Shown piece by piece: positions 1 to 8,542 of a stretch of DNA of 64,000 bases. Location of the stretch: contig JAEYPT010000008.1 in NCBI GenBank assembly GCA_023410445.1, positions 62,001-126,000 on the forward strand. The letters are read 5' to 3'. The position numbers and the translations under genes were made by a program. The notes beneath the pieces are model-generated. The model did no database searches. It was not told the origin of the DNA and was given only the letters and a program-made list of their open reading frames with translations. Each line of letters opens with the position of its first letter. Position 1 is the first letter of the stretch. The DNA is from Bacillota bacterium. Its GTDB lineage: Bacteria; Bacillota; Clostridia; Oscillospirales; Acutalibacteraceae.

Positions 1-165
1 ATTTTTCCGCCCCTGTGCCTGCCCGCCGCCGAAAAACGCGCAGACCTGCAGGACGTGCTCAACCCGAATGAACTTCGCATTGTGGACGGGAGCAACAGCT
101 ATATCGTTCGCTTCAAAACGCTGGAAGCGTATGAACAGGTGAAAGCCTGGCTGGCAAGGAAATAA
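1..165 (+). CDS. C-terminal end of an unrecognised protein (partial)
   Basis: Frame 1 is open from the window edge to a TAA at 163-165 and encodes the last 54 residues of a protein whose start lies outside. The visible part is a small, mixed-charge tail ending in AYEQVKAWLARK, with no cysteines or obvious motif. I do not recognise the family. It precedes addB by about 80 bases, and a promoter-like site lies between them, so it is probably the last gene of the upstream unit. Confidence 0.6.
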   Translation: MFPPLCLPAAEKRADLQDVLNPNELRIVDGSNSYIVRFKTLEAYEQVKAWLARK

Positions 166-207
166 TCTTTCCATTTCCCGCCGCCCCTGCAATCCGTTTT
201 GACTTTG

Positions 208-216
208 TGATATAAT
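208..216 (+). promoter_or_regulatory. Extended -10 promoter for addBA
   Basis: The sequence TGATATAAT is a TGn-TATAAT extended -10 element. No good -35 lies 17 bases upstream, which is acceptable for extended -10 promoters. It ends about 30 bases before the addB start. A TTGACT at 199-204 is too close to act as its -35. Confidence 0.5.
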
Positions 217-246
217 GGTTGCAGAAAACAAGTGGGGGGAAGACGG

Positions 247-3200
247 ATGCTCAGGCTGATTTTGGGCTGTTCCGGAAGCGGAAAATCGGAACTGCTCCGA
301 AAAAAACTCCGGCGGATGGCCCGGAGTGGGGAAGAGCGGCTCATGCTGATCGTGCCGGAGCAGGCTTCTTTTGAAAACGAACGGGCCGTTCTCCGGCTGC
401 TGGGGGAAAAGAATGCCCGGCGGGTGCTCGTCACCAGCTTTTCCCGTCTGACCGGCGAGGTTCAGCGGCATTGCGGCGGCTTTGCGGGCAGACGTCTCGA
501 CGAAGGCGGCCGCAGCATTTTCATGAGCCTTGCGTTGGAACAAACGGAAGATAGTCTGACCGTTTTCCGCAAAAGCGCGAAAAGTTCGGAACTGACCGGC
601 CGGATGCTCGCCGCATCGGCAGAATTTAAAATGTGCGGCATCTCTCCGGAAAGCCTTCGGAATGCGGCGGCGGGTCTGCCGGAGGGCACCCTACGGCAAA
701 AGGCAGAGGAAATTTCTCTGATTCTTTCCGCCTATGACGCGCTTGTGGCACAGAGCTATCTTGATCCGCTGGACGATCTCGCGCGGCTAAAAAACACGCT
801 GCTGGAGGTCCCGTTTTTCGCCGGATACACGGTGATGATTGATTCCTTTCAAAGCTTTACGGTGCAGGAATACGACATCATTGAGCTGCTTTTCAAACAG
901 GCTCGGCAAGTGGAAATCGCTCTCTGCACGGACCGGCTCGACGACCCTGAACAGGGGGCGGGCCTCTTTTCCGTCACCCGCCGTACCGCATCGACTCTGA
1001 TCCGCCTTGCAAAACGGAACAATATATCGGTTGCTTCCCCCGCGGTGCTGAAAGGCGGCAGACGCTTCCGTACCCCCGCGCTTGCGGCGCTGGAAGCAGG
1101 GGCTTACCGTCCTGCCCACAATTCATCAACAACAAACGGGTGGAAAGGCATTACCCTTTACGAGGCTTCGGACGCTTATGACGAGGCCTCCTTCGTCTGT
1201 GCGTCCATCCGCAGGCTTGTCATTCAAAGCAGCTACCGCTATCGGGATTTTCTGGTGATTGCACGGGACCCGGAAAAGTACCGCGGCATTCTGGACGACA
1301 CGATGAACCGATGGGAGATTCCTCATTTTCTGGACGAGCCGCAGGAAATCGACTCCGAACCGTTAATGCGGCTGCTTCTCTCCGCGTTTAAAATCATACA
1401 GACCGGCTTTTCCTCCGACGAAATCTTTCCCTACCTGAAAACCGGTTTGGCCGGGCTTACAACGGAGCAGATTTCGCGGCTTGAAAACTATGTGTTCGTC
1501 TGGGACCTCACGGGGAAACAGTGGTATTCGGAATGGACCGGTCATCCCGACGGATTTTCGGAGACACTCACGCAGCGTGACGCTGAGCTTCTCGCAGCAG
1601 TCAACGCGGACCGGCTCTCGGTTCTGGCCCCGTTGGAACACCTCCGGGAAAAAACGGCAGACTGTGATGGGGCCGGCATGGCCCGCGCCGCCTATGAATT
1701 TCTATGCGAAATACAGGCGGCCGAGCATCTGCGCGAGTTCGCCCACAGACTTACCGAGAGTGGAAATCCCGCGCTCGCAGAACGGGAACTTCGGCTCTGG
1801 GACCTTTTGATGGAAATTCTGGACCAAACAGCACTGGTAATCGGGCAGAAAAGTATCGCTCGGGACCGGTACGCGGAACTTCTTCACCTGGTCATCCTTT
1901 CCTCCAAAATTGCGAGTATCCCGCAGGGTCTCGACGAGGTAACGGTCGGCGCCGCGAACCGCACCCGCGCCGCTGGCCCCAAGGTCGTCTTTCTAATCGG
2001 CGCGTCGCAGGGCAGCTTTCCCATGACGCCCGGGGACGGCGGAATTATCAGCGATGAGGAACGCCGCGACCTAATCCGGCTCGGCCTGCCGCTGAACGAC
2101 ACGGCCTCCGGTGTGGCGGTGCAGGAGCGGTTTCTCGCGTATTCCTCCATGAATGCCGCCTCGGAGCGGCTCTATGTCAGCTATCCAGCTTCCGACGCGG
2201 AAGGCAAGGCAAACTCACCTTCTTCCATCGTCCATGAGGTTCGCGCGGTGTTCCGGGACATTCCGCTGGAAAGCGAGCTTTCGCTCGACCTTGACCTGTT
2301 TGTTTCCGCAGAGGCCCCCGCCTTTGAAACGGCGGCAAGACGTTGGAACACGAATGACGCCTATACCGCTTCTCTGAAAACGTTGCTCCAAGAACGCGGC
2401 TTTGGGGATCGCCTTGCAGCGGTCGAACGCGCCTCCGAAAAAAAGCTTGCCCGTTTTTCAGACCCCGGAAATGCCAGGGCACTGTTCGGCGAAACCCTGC
2501 GGCTCTCAGCCACTCAGATTGAAACCTACCATCTCTGCCGGTTCCAGTATTTCTGCCGCTACGGGCTGGATGCGCGGGAGCGCCGCGCGGCGGCTCTGGA
2601 CCCGCTGGAGTATGGCAGCCTGATGCACGCTCTATTACAGGATTTATTCCGGAATTACGGCAGCGAAAAGCTTCTCGCAATGACGCTGGAAGAATTTCGG
2701 AACGCAATTCAAAACTCGCTGGATTCCTACATAAAAAGCCGCTTCGGCGGTCTTGCGGACAAATCCCCGCGGTTCGGGTATCTCGTTTCCCGTGTGGCGG
2801 AGGCAGCCGGGACGGTCGTGCTTCACATCGCGCAGGAGCTGGCGGCAAGCGGTTTTCAGCCGGCGGATTTCGAACTGGAAATCGGGAAAACGATCGGTGC
2901 GCTGAGGATTCCTCTTCCGGACGGCGGCGAAGTCCTTGTAGACGGAAAAATCGACCGGGTGGATCTGATGGCGAGCGGCGGCGCGCTCTATGTCCGCATC
3001 GTGGATTATAAAACCGGTCGGAAGGAATTCCGTCTTTCAGACATTCTCTACGGAATGAACCTTCAAATGCTGCTCTATCTGGCTGCACTCTGCGAAAACG
3101 GAGAAACAAGGTATGGCAAAACGGAGCCCGCCGGGATTCTTTACATGCCGGCAAGCCGCCCCTCTGTGTCCGCCGTCCGGGGAACAGGAGAGGAGCAGCT

Positions 3201-3591
3201 GGAAAAGGAAGCCGCCAAGCAGCTTCGTATGGACGGACTGCTGGTTGACAGCACTCCGGTAATCGAAGGCATGGAGCCGGGCGGAGCCGGAAAATATCTG
3301 CCGGTCACCCTGAAAAACGGTGTCCCGAGTGGAAAGGAGCATCTGGTCTCCGGCCGTGAGCTGGAGCAGATTCTCCGCTATCTCCGCAGGCTTGTTTCCG
3401 GCATGGCCAAGGAACTGCACAGTGGCGAAATCGGGGCTGTTCCGCTTTCCGGGGAATACGAGGCATGCGGGTGGTGCCCTTATGCCTGTGTCTGCGGCCA
3501 TGAACGCGATGACCCCATCCGTGAAATGCAAAAGGAAGACCGGGACGCCGCTCTCGCGGAAATTACCCGGCGGGAGGAGGAGCCAACATGA
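247..3591 (+). CDS. addB: ATP-dependent helicase/deoxyribonuclease subunit B
   Basis: AddB is the second nuclease subunit of the cytoplasmic AddAB complex, which unwinds and resects double-strand breaks and loads RecA at Chi-like sites. The 1114-residue protein has the expected length. A Walker A motif GCSGSGKS is at residues 7-14. The C-terminal nuclease domain shows GKIDRVD (about 900-906) and DYKTG (about 920-924). Four cysteines that would bind the 4Fe-4S staple of the family are visible: C764 and C1074/C1077/C1083 (C-x2-C-x5-C). The ATG at 247 is chosen because the purine-rich GGGGGGA lies 7 bases upstream; the in-frame GTG at 232 would sit on top of that site. The stop overlaps the addA start (ATGA), indicating translational coupling. 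Confidence 0.95.
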   Translation: MLRLILGCSGSGKSELLRKKLRRMARSGEERLMLIVPEQASFENERAVLRLLGEKNARRVLVTSFSRLTGEVQRHCGGFAGRRLDEGGRSIFMSLALEQTEDSLTVFRKSAKSSELTGRMLAASAEFKMCGISPESLRNAAAGLPEGTLRQKAEEISLILSAYDALVAQSYLDPLDDLARLKNTLLEVPFFAGYTVMIDSFQSFTVQEYDIIELLFKQARQVEIALCTDRLDDPEQGAGLFSVTRRTASTLIRLAKRNNISVASPAVLKGGRRFRTPALAALEAGAYRPAHNSSTTNGWKGITLYEASDAYDEASFVCASIRRLVIQSSYRYRDFLVIARDPEKYRGILDDTMNRWEIPHFLDEPQEIDSEPLMRLLLSAFKIIQTGFSSDEIFPYLKTGLAGLTTEQISRLENYVFVWDLTGKQWYSEWTGHPDGFSETLTQRDAELLAAVNADRLSVLAPLEHLREKTADCDGAGMARAAYEFLCEIQAAEHLREFAHRLTESGNPALAERELRLWDLLMEILDQTALVIGQKSIARDRYAELLHLVILSSKIASIPQGLDEVTVGAANRTRAAGPKVVFLIGASQGSFPMTPGDGGIISDEERRDLIRLGLPLNDTASGVAVQERFLAYSSMNAASERLYVSYPASDAEGKANSPSSIVHEVRAVFRDIPLESELSLDLDLFVSAEAPAFETAARRWNTNDAYTASLKTLLQERGFGDRLAAVERASEKKLARFSDPGNARALFGETLRLSATQIETYHLCRFQYFCRYGLDARERRAAALDPLEYGSLMHALLQDLFRNYGSEKLLAMTLEEFRNAIQNSLDSYIKSRFGGLADKSPRFGYLVSRVAEAAGTVVLHIAQELAASGFQPADFELEIGKTIGALRIPLPDGGEVLVDGKIDRVDLMASGGALYVRIVDYKTGRKEFRLSDILYGMNLQMLLYLAALCENGETRYGKTEPAGILYMPASRPSVSAVRGTGEEQLEKEAAKQLRMDGLLVDSTPVIEGMEPGGAGKYLPVTLKNGVPSGKEHLVSGRELEQILRYLRRLVSGMAKELHSGEIGAVPLSGEYEACGWCPYACVCGHERDDPIREMQKEDRDAALAEITRREEEPT

Positions 3592-6500
3592 GCACGGAAT
3601 GGACAGCGGGCCAGCACGACGCGATTTTCGCGCAGGGCGGTTCTCTCCTTGTTTCCGCCGCGGCGGGTTCCGGAAAAACCGCCGTTCTGGTCCGTCGGGT
3701 CATCGAGCGGATCACCGACCCCGAGAACCCGGTGGATGCCGACCGCCTTCTGGTCGTCACCTTTACAAAGGCGGCAGCCGCGGAGATGAGCGCGCGGATT
3801 GAAGCGCAGGTTTCCGCTCTGCTGGAGGCAGACCCGTATAATGTCTGCCTCCAGCGCCAGCAGATTCTGTTGACGCGCGCCCGCATCTGCACGATCGACA
3901 GCTTCTGCGCCGATCTCGTACGGGAAAATTTCTACCGTCTCGGCGTTTCGCCGGATTTCCGCATTCTGGAGGACAGCGAAATCACTGTACTCCGGGCACA
4001 GGCCGCCGAAGCGGCGCTGGAGGAATTCTACGCGGAAGGAAATCCGGAATTTCTCGCATTTGTCGACGCCTTCGCCTCCGGAAGGGACGACGCGAAGATT
4101 ATTGAAACCGTCGAACGCCTTTACGATTTTATCCGCGCGCATCCGTTCCCGAAGCGGTGGCTTACCGAAAAGGCAGCCCTCTACCGCTCCGCCATCCCCG
4201 CCGGACAGACCGTCTGGGGGGTAGCCGTGCTGGAATATGCCGCCGACGTGCTTGATTTCGCCGTTTCCATGGTTCGCTCCGCCCTGGAGGAAATCCGCTC
4301 CGACAGTGCAATGGAAACAGCCTATTCGGAGGCGCTTCAGTTTGGTCTCAATGGGCTTCTGAACCTCAAGGAAGCCGCGGAGCAGAAGAATTGGGACCGT
4401 ACGGCAGCCATCGCCGACGGTTTCGCCTTCCCGAAATTCAAGGCCCTCCGCGGCTACGGGGACAGTCCCATGAAAGCACGGGTTACGGCCTTGCGCGACG
4501 AGGCTAAGAACGCGGTGAAGGAGCTTGCCGTCCTGCTTTCCGGTTCGGAAGCCGAATGCGGGGAGGATATTCGCCGGACCGCGCCGCTTGTCGATATGCT
4601 CTTCCGGGTAACCCTCCGGTTCTCGGAGCTGCTCGACGAGAGGAAGGAAGCGCGCCATGCAGTGGATTTCAGCGATCTGGAGCATAAAACCCTGCAGCTT
4701 CTGGTTCAGGACACCGGCGAAGGCGCATCCCGCACGCAGGCAGCGAAGGAGCTTTCCGACCGGTTCGAAGAAATCATGGTGGATGAATATCAGGATACCA
4801 ACGAAGCGCAGGATTTAATTTTCCGCTCCATTTCCCGAAACGAGGAAAATCTGTTTTTTGTCGGCGACGTGAAGCAGAGCATCTACCGGTTCCGGCAGGC
4901 AATGCCGAAGCTTTTCCTGAATCTGCGTGAAAAATTTCCGATCTACGACCGAGAACAGGAAAACTTTCCCGCGTGTGTGGTACTGGACCGGAATTTCCGC
5001 AGCCGATCCGGCGTTACCGGCATGGTCAATTTTGTGTTTCGCCAACTTATGAGCCGCCAAACGGGAGAACTGGATTATACCGGGCAGGAAGAGCTTGTTC
5101 CCGCGGCCGTCTATCCTCCTTCGAATGCGCCGGAGGCTGCGCTGGACATTATCGATCTCTCCGGTGCCGATGGGGAAAACGACCTCATCCGTGCGGAAAG
5201 CCGTCAGATCGCCGAACGGATCTATTCCATGACGGACGGCTCCTTTTCCGTAACGGACCACGACCGTCAGCGGCCCGCCGTTTACCGTGATTTCTGCATT
5301 CTGCTTCGCAGTGCAAACCGGTTTGCCCACGAATACGCCCGCGAACTGACTGCCCTTGGGATTCCCGCTTGGGCGGATACGGTCGGTGGCTTCTTTTCCG
5401 CTTACGAAATCGGGGCCGCGGTATCGCTTCTGCGGGTGATCGACAATCCCATGCAGGATATTCCGCTTCTTTCCGCGATGATGAGCCCGATCTACGGCTT
5501 TACGCCAGACGAAATTGCCGAAATCCGCACGTCTTCCCGCACCGGAAGGCTTTACCCGGCGGTTGCCGCGGCGGCGAAGAACGGAAACGAACGGGCTACC
5601 GGATTTCTGCGGGGGTTAGAAGAATTCCGCACTCTTGCAGCAACCATGACCACTGACCGGCTGATCCGTGCGGTCTTCCGGAAAACCGGATTTCCCGAGC
5701 TGGTGCAGGCCATGCCGAACGGGGAACTGCGCCTTGCGAATCTACGGCTTCTGCTGACCTATGCGGGTAAATATCAGGTTTCCGGCTACTCCGGCCTTTC
5801 CGGATTTCTTCGCTTTATTGACCGGATGCAGCGAAGCGGGGCAGACCTTTCAGCCGCCTCCGCCCTGAGCGAATCTGCAAACGTCGTGCGCATCATGAGC
5901 ATCCATCACTCAAAGGGGCTGGAATTTCCAGTCTGCTTTGTTGCCGGCTGTTCGCGGCAGTTTCACAGGGAAACCGCCGAAGTACTGCTGCACCCAGAGC
6001 TGGGCCCGGGCATGAAATGCAGAGACCCGGAAACAGGCGTCCGCTTTTCGACGCTTCCGCGGGACGCGGCGGCTCTGGAACTGGAGCGGGACGGGATGAG
6101 TGAGGAGCTCCGCGTTCTGTACGTCGCCATGACGCGAGCGCGAGAACGCCTGGTTCTGGTTACCTCCCTGAAGGACCCTGCAAAGACAGCGGGAAAGCTC
6201 GCTAACCGGATCACGGAAGAAAGCCGGATTCCTCCCTATGTAGTGCTCGGTGCTTCCAGCATCTCCGACTGGCTTCTGCTCTGCGCCCTTCGGCATCCGG
6301 ACGGAAAGGCACTGCGCGAACTGGCCGGAACAGACGGCGGCATCGCAGCATCCGCCGAAGAAAACTGGGAGATTCGAATCGTCCGTCCGCCGGAGCGGGA
6401 AGAAGCCGTTGCCGAAACCCGTCAGATTTGCGAACCGGACCCAATGCTTATGGCGAAGATCCGAAAGGACCTTAATTTCCGTTACCCTTACGCGGAACTG

Positions 6501-7115
6501 AACGGCATCTGTGCCAAGGTTGCCGCATCGGAGCTCGCCGCGGAAAAATTTACAGCCCGCTATGCGGCTTCGTCACGCCCGGCATTTCTGAGCGATACCG
6601 GTCTGACCCCCGCGGAACGCGGAACGGTGCTCCACGCTTATTTGCAATATGCCGACTATTCGAAAGCTCTCGCCGACCCTGCCAAAGAATTGGAACGTCT
6701 CGTGCAAAAGGGCTTTCTCACCTCCGCGGAGGCAAACGCCGTTGAACTCGACCGCGTTCGGGCATTCTTCCAGAGTCCGGTTTTTCACCGGATTCTTGCC
6801 TCCGTGCACACAGAGCGGGAATTCCGGTTCACCGTGAATCTTCCTGCCGGGTGGATCAGCCCGGACCTGCCCGACTCCGTGCGAGAGGAGCCCGCCGTTC
6901 TGCAGGGCGCCGTCGACTGTGTGTTTGAGGAAAACGGAGGCCTTGTCATCGTGGATTACAAAACAGACCGGGGAAGCGATCCCGGCGCCCTTTGGGAACG
7001 CTACCGCGAACAGCTCCGCCTTTACTGTTACGCACTGGAACGCTGCACCGGTAAAAAGGTAAACGAATGCCTCCTGTATTCGTTTTTTATGAACCGTGAA
7101 ATTTCCGGCAATTGA
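3588..7115 (+). CDS. addA: ATP-dependent helicase/nuclease subunit A
   Basis: AddA supplies the UvrD-like 3'-5' helicase motor and the second nuclease of AddAB. The protein is 1175 residues. Helicase motif I AAAGSGKT is at residues 24-31 and motif II VDEYQDTN near 398-405. A late helicase motif region (IMSIHHSKGLEFP and VAMTRARERL) follows, and the C-terminal RecB-type nuclease motif VDYKTDRG is near 1122. The start ATG overlaps the addB stop by four bases behind a GGAGGAGG ribosome-binding site. The gene is followed directly by the infC-operon promoter and I see no clear terminator in the roughly 10 bases between. Full length and all key motifs are intact. Confidence 0.96.
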   Translation: MSTEWTAGQHDAIFAQGGSLLVSAAAGSGKTAVLVRRVIERITDPENPVDADRLLVVTFTKAAAAEMSARIEAQVSALLEADPYNVCLQRQQILLTRARICTIDSFCADLVRENFYRLGVSPDFRILEDSEITVLRAQAAEAALEEFYAEGNPEFLAFVDAFASGRDDAKIIETVERLYDFIRAHPFPKRWLTEKAALYRSAIPAGQTVWGVAVLEYAADVLDFAVSMVRSALEEIRSDSAMETAYSEALQFGLNGLLNLKEAAEQKNWDRTAAIADGFAFPKFKALRGYGDSPMKARVTALRDEAKNAVKELAVLLSGSEAECGEDIRRTAPLVDMLFRVTLRFSELLDERKEARHAVDFSDLEHKTLQLLVQDTGEGASRTQAAKELSDRFEEIMVDEYQDTNEAQDLIFRSISRNEENLFFVGDVKQSIYRFRQAMPKLFLNLREKFPIYDREQENFPACVVLDRNFRSRSGVTGMVNFVFRQLMSRQTGELDYTGQEELVPAAVYPPSNAPEAALDIIDLSGADGENDLIRAESRQIAERIYSMTDGSFSVTDHDRQRPAVYRDFCILLRSANRFAHEYARELTALGIPAWADTVGGFFSAYEIGAAVSLLRVIDNPMQDIPLLSAMMSPIYGFTPDEIAEIRTSSRTGRLYPAVAAAAKNGNERATGFLRGLEEFRTLAATMTTDRLIRAVFRKTGFPELVQAMPNGELRLANLRLLLTYAGKYQVSGYSGLSGFLRFIDRMQRSGADLSAASALSESANVVRIMSIHHSKGLEFPVCFVAGCSRQFHRETAEVLLHPELGPGMKCRDPETGVRFSTLPRDAAALELERDGMSEELRVLYVAMTRARERLVLVTSLKDPAKTAGKLANRITEESRIPPYVVLGASSISDWLLLCALRHPDGKALRELAGTDGGIAASAEENWEIRIVRPPEREEAVAETRQICEPDPMLMAKIRKDLNFRYPYAELNGICAKVAASELAAEKFTARYAASSRPAFLSDTGLTPAERGTVLHAYLQYADYSKALADPAKELERLVQKGFLTSAEANAVELDRVRAFFQSPVFHRILASVHTEREFRFTVNLPAGWISPDLPDSVREEPAVLQGAVDCVFEENGGLVIVDYKTDRGSDPGALWERYREQLRLYCYALERCTGKKVNECLLYSFFMNREISGN

Positions 7116-7124
7116 AAATATTTC

Positions 7125-7153
7125 TTGACAAAAATGACTCCGGCTTCTATAAT
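7125..7153 (+). promoter_or_regulatory. Strong sigmaA promoter for infC-rpmI-rplT
   Basis: A consensus TTGACA (7125-7130), a 17-base spacer and a consensus TATAAT (7148-7153). Both hexamers match perfectly, as expected for a ribosomal-protein operon. It begins only 9 bases after the addA stop. Confidence 0.9.
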
Positions 7154-7159
7154 AAACCA

Positions 7160-7337
7160 GTAAAGGAAAGCGGAATGCAGGTTTTGCATTCACACCTGTG
7201 GGGTTTCGTCCGTCACGGGTCAATACGTTCGGCAGTTCCCGGTAGAACGGGGATTTATGCTGTTTGCTATTGATGCGCGGGCGAATGCAGCCCGCGCTTT
7301 TATTATTTTCCCAACGTGTTTTTGGAGGTGCTTCACT
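7160..7337 (+). promoter_or_regulatory. Attenuator leader of the infC operon (L20-leader type)
   Basis: About 178 bases of structured leader separate the promoter from infC. In Firmicutes the L20 protein represses this operon by binding a leader RNA that ends in a terminator, and the position and architecture here fit that model. Visible elements are a hairpin GAATGCA (7173-7179)/TGCATTC (7185-7191), a GTTC...GAAC / CCC...GGGG region around 7227-7252, and a terminator at 7275-7309. The terminator loop repeats GAATGCA, so TGCATTC has two possible partners. Assignment to the L20 leader family is inferred from context; a covariance-model search was not possible. Confidence 0.65.
7275..7309 (+). 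terminator. Intrinsic terminator inside the infC leader
   Basis: A perfect 8-bp GC stem GCGCGGGC (7275-7282)/GCCCGCGC (7290-7297) with a 7-base loop is followed by TTTTATTATTTT. It lies 28 bases upstream of the infC start and therefore acts as an attenuator rather than an operon end. Confidence 0.85.
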
Positions 7338-7856
7338 ATTAGCAGCAAGGAACTACAGATCAACGAGGAAATTCGAGACAGGCAGATCCGCGTAATCGGT
7401 CCGGACGGCTCCCAGATGGGGCTTATGTCTGCTGCGCAGGCTTTGCAGAAGGCGTCGGAATTGAATCTTGACCTGGTGAAAATTGCTCCGCAGGCTACTC
7501 CGCCGGTCTGCAAAATCATCGATTACGGCAAATACCGGTTTGAGCAGGCAAAACGCGATAAAGAAGCAAAAAAGAACCAGCACATTGTCGAAATTAAAGA
7601 GATTCGCCTTTCCCTCAATATTGACGTCCATGACTTCAATACCAAGCTTGGGCATGCGACTCGCTTTTTGAAAGATGGAGACAAGGTAAAGGTTTCTATT
7701 CGGTTCCGCGGCCGCGAAATGGGACACCCCGAACAGGGTTATGATGCTATGAGGCGCTTTGCTGAAGCGCTGAGCGAAATTGCCAATGTTGAGAAACCTG
7801 CCAAACTGGAAGGACGCAACATGCAGATGTTCCTTGCATGCAAACCCGCAAAGTAA
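7338..7856 (+). CDS. infC: Translation initiation factor IF-3, AUU start
   Basis: IF-3 binds the 30S subunit and checks start-codon and initiator-tRNA pairing. The 172-residue protein has the usual two domains: an N-terminal part with NEEIRDRQIRVI and VCKIIDYGKYRFE, and a C-terminal domain with KEIRLSLNIDVHDF and RFRGREMGH. The start is taken as ATT at 7338, nine bases after GGAGG (7324-7328), because no ATG, GTG or TTG fits the protein start. AUU is the classical autoregulatory start codon of infC, since IF-3 discriminates against it. Upstream in-frame codons fall in the attenuator and are not translated starts. First gene of infC-rpmI-rplT. Confidence 0.95.
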   Translation: MSSKELQINEEIRDRQIRVIGPDGSQMGLMSAAQALQKASELNLDLVKIAPQATPPVCKIIDYGKYRFEQAKRDKEAKKNQHIVEIKEIRLSLNIDVHDFNTKLGHATRFLKDGDKVKVSIRFRGREMGHPEQGYDAMRRFAEALSEIANVEKPAKLEGRNMQMFLACKPAK

Positions 7857-7878
7857 GTTTTTATAAGGAGGGGCATTT

Positions 7879-8076
7879 ATGCCTAAAATTAAAACACATA
7901 CCGGCGCGAAAAAACGTTTTAAAGTGTCAAAAAACGGAAAAGTAATCCGCGCACACGCTTACAAGAGTCACATTTTAAATAAAAAGACCACAAAGAGAAC
8001 CCGTGGCCTTCGCAAAACCACAGTAGTGGACAAGACCAATGTCGCAAAGATCAAAAAGCTGATTCCCTACAAGTAA
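7879..8076 (+). CDS. rpmI: 50S ribosomal protein L35
   Basis: A 65-residue very basic protein beginning MPKIKTHTGAKKRF, typical of bacterial L35 in length and sequence. It is a late-assembling component of the large subunit. It follows infC by 22 bases with an AAGGAGGGG ribosome-binding site and precedes rplT. Confidence 0.98.
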   Translation: MPKIKTHTGAKKRFKVSKNGKVIRAHAYKSHILNKKTTKRTRGLRKTTVVDKTNVAKIKKLIPYK

Positions 8077-8137
8077 GAGAATCGACCGGATCTCGACTGA
8101 AAACTGAACTCAACCGTTTATTGGAGGTAATGATAAA

Positions 8138-8488
8138 ATGGCACGTGTTAAAGGCGCGTTGATGACGCGTAAAAGAAGAAAAAAGACTTTAAAGCTTGCG
8201 AAAGGTTACTTTGGTTCCAAGAGCAGGCATTTTAAAATGGCCAAACAGGCCGTGATGAAATCCGGAAACTATGCTTTTGCGGGCCGCAGAGCAAAGAAGA
8301 GGGATTTCCGCCGCCTGTGGATCACACGTATTTCCGCTGCATGCCGCATGAACGGCGTCAGCTATTCGGCATTTATGAACGGGCTGAAAAAAGCGGGAAT
8401 CGCACTGAACCGTAAAGTGCTTGCCGATATCGCAGTATCCGACGAGGCTGCTTTCAAGAGCCTTGTGGAACAAGTGAAAGTGCATTAA
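8138..8488 (+). CDS. rplT: 50S ribosomal protein L20
   Basis: A 116-residue basic protein beginning MARVKGALMTRKRRKKTL, standard for L20. It nucleates early 50S assembly by binding 23S rRNA and, in Firmicutes, represses its own operon through the leader upstream of infC. A TTGGAGG site precedes the ATG and a terminator follows 13 bases after the stop. Confidence 0.98.
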   Translation: MARVKGALMTRKRRKKTLKLAKGYFGSKSRHFKMAKQAVMKSGNYAFAGRRAKKRDFRRLWITRISAACRMNGVSYSAFMNGLKKAGIALNRKVLADIAVSDEAAFKSLVEQVKVH

Positions 8489-8501
8489 AAAAGCTGCAGT
8501 T

Positions 8502-8532
8502 GCGCCCGGCATAAACCGGGCGCTTGTTTTTT
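8502..8532 (+). terminator. Terminator of infC-rpmI-rplT
   Basis: Perfect 8-bp stem GCGCCCGG (8502-8509)/CCGGGCGC (8516-8523), 6-base loop, then TTGTTTTTT. The end of the U-tract runs straight into the ribosome-binding site of the next gene. Confidence 0.9.
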
Positions 8533-8542
8533 GGAGTTCGCT

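Noticed and set aside
232..246. Upstream GTG start for addB
   Set aside because: It overlaps the GGGGGGA ribosome-binding site that serves ATG 247.
3480..4685. 401-codon minus-strand open frame over addB/addA
   Set aside because: Crosses the coupled addB-addA junction, which is clearly coding on plus; no motif.
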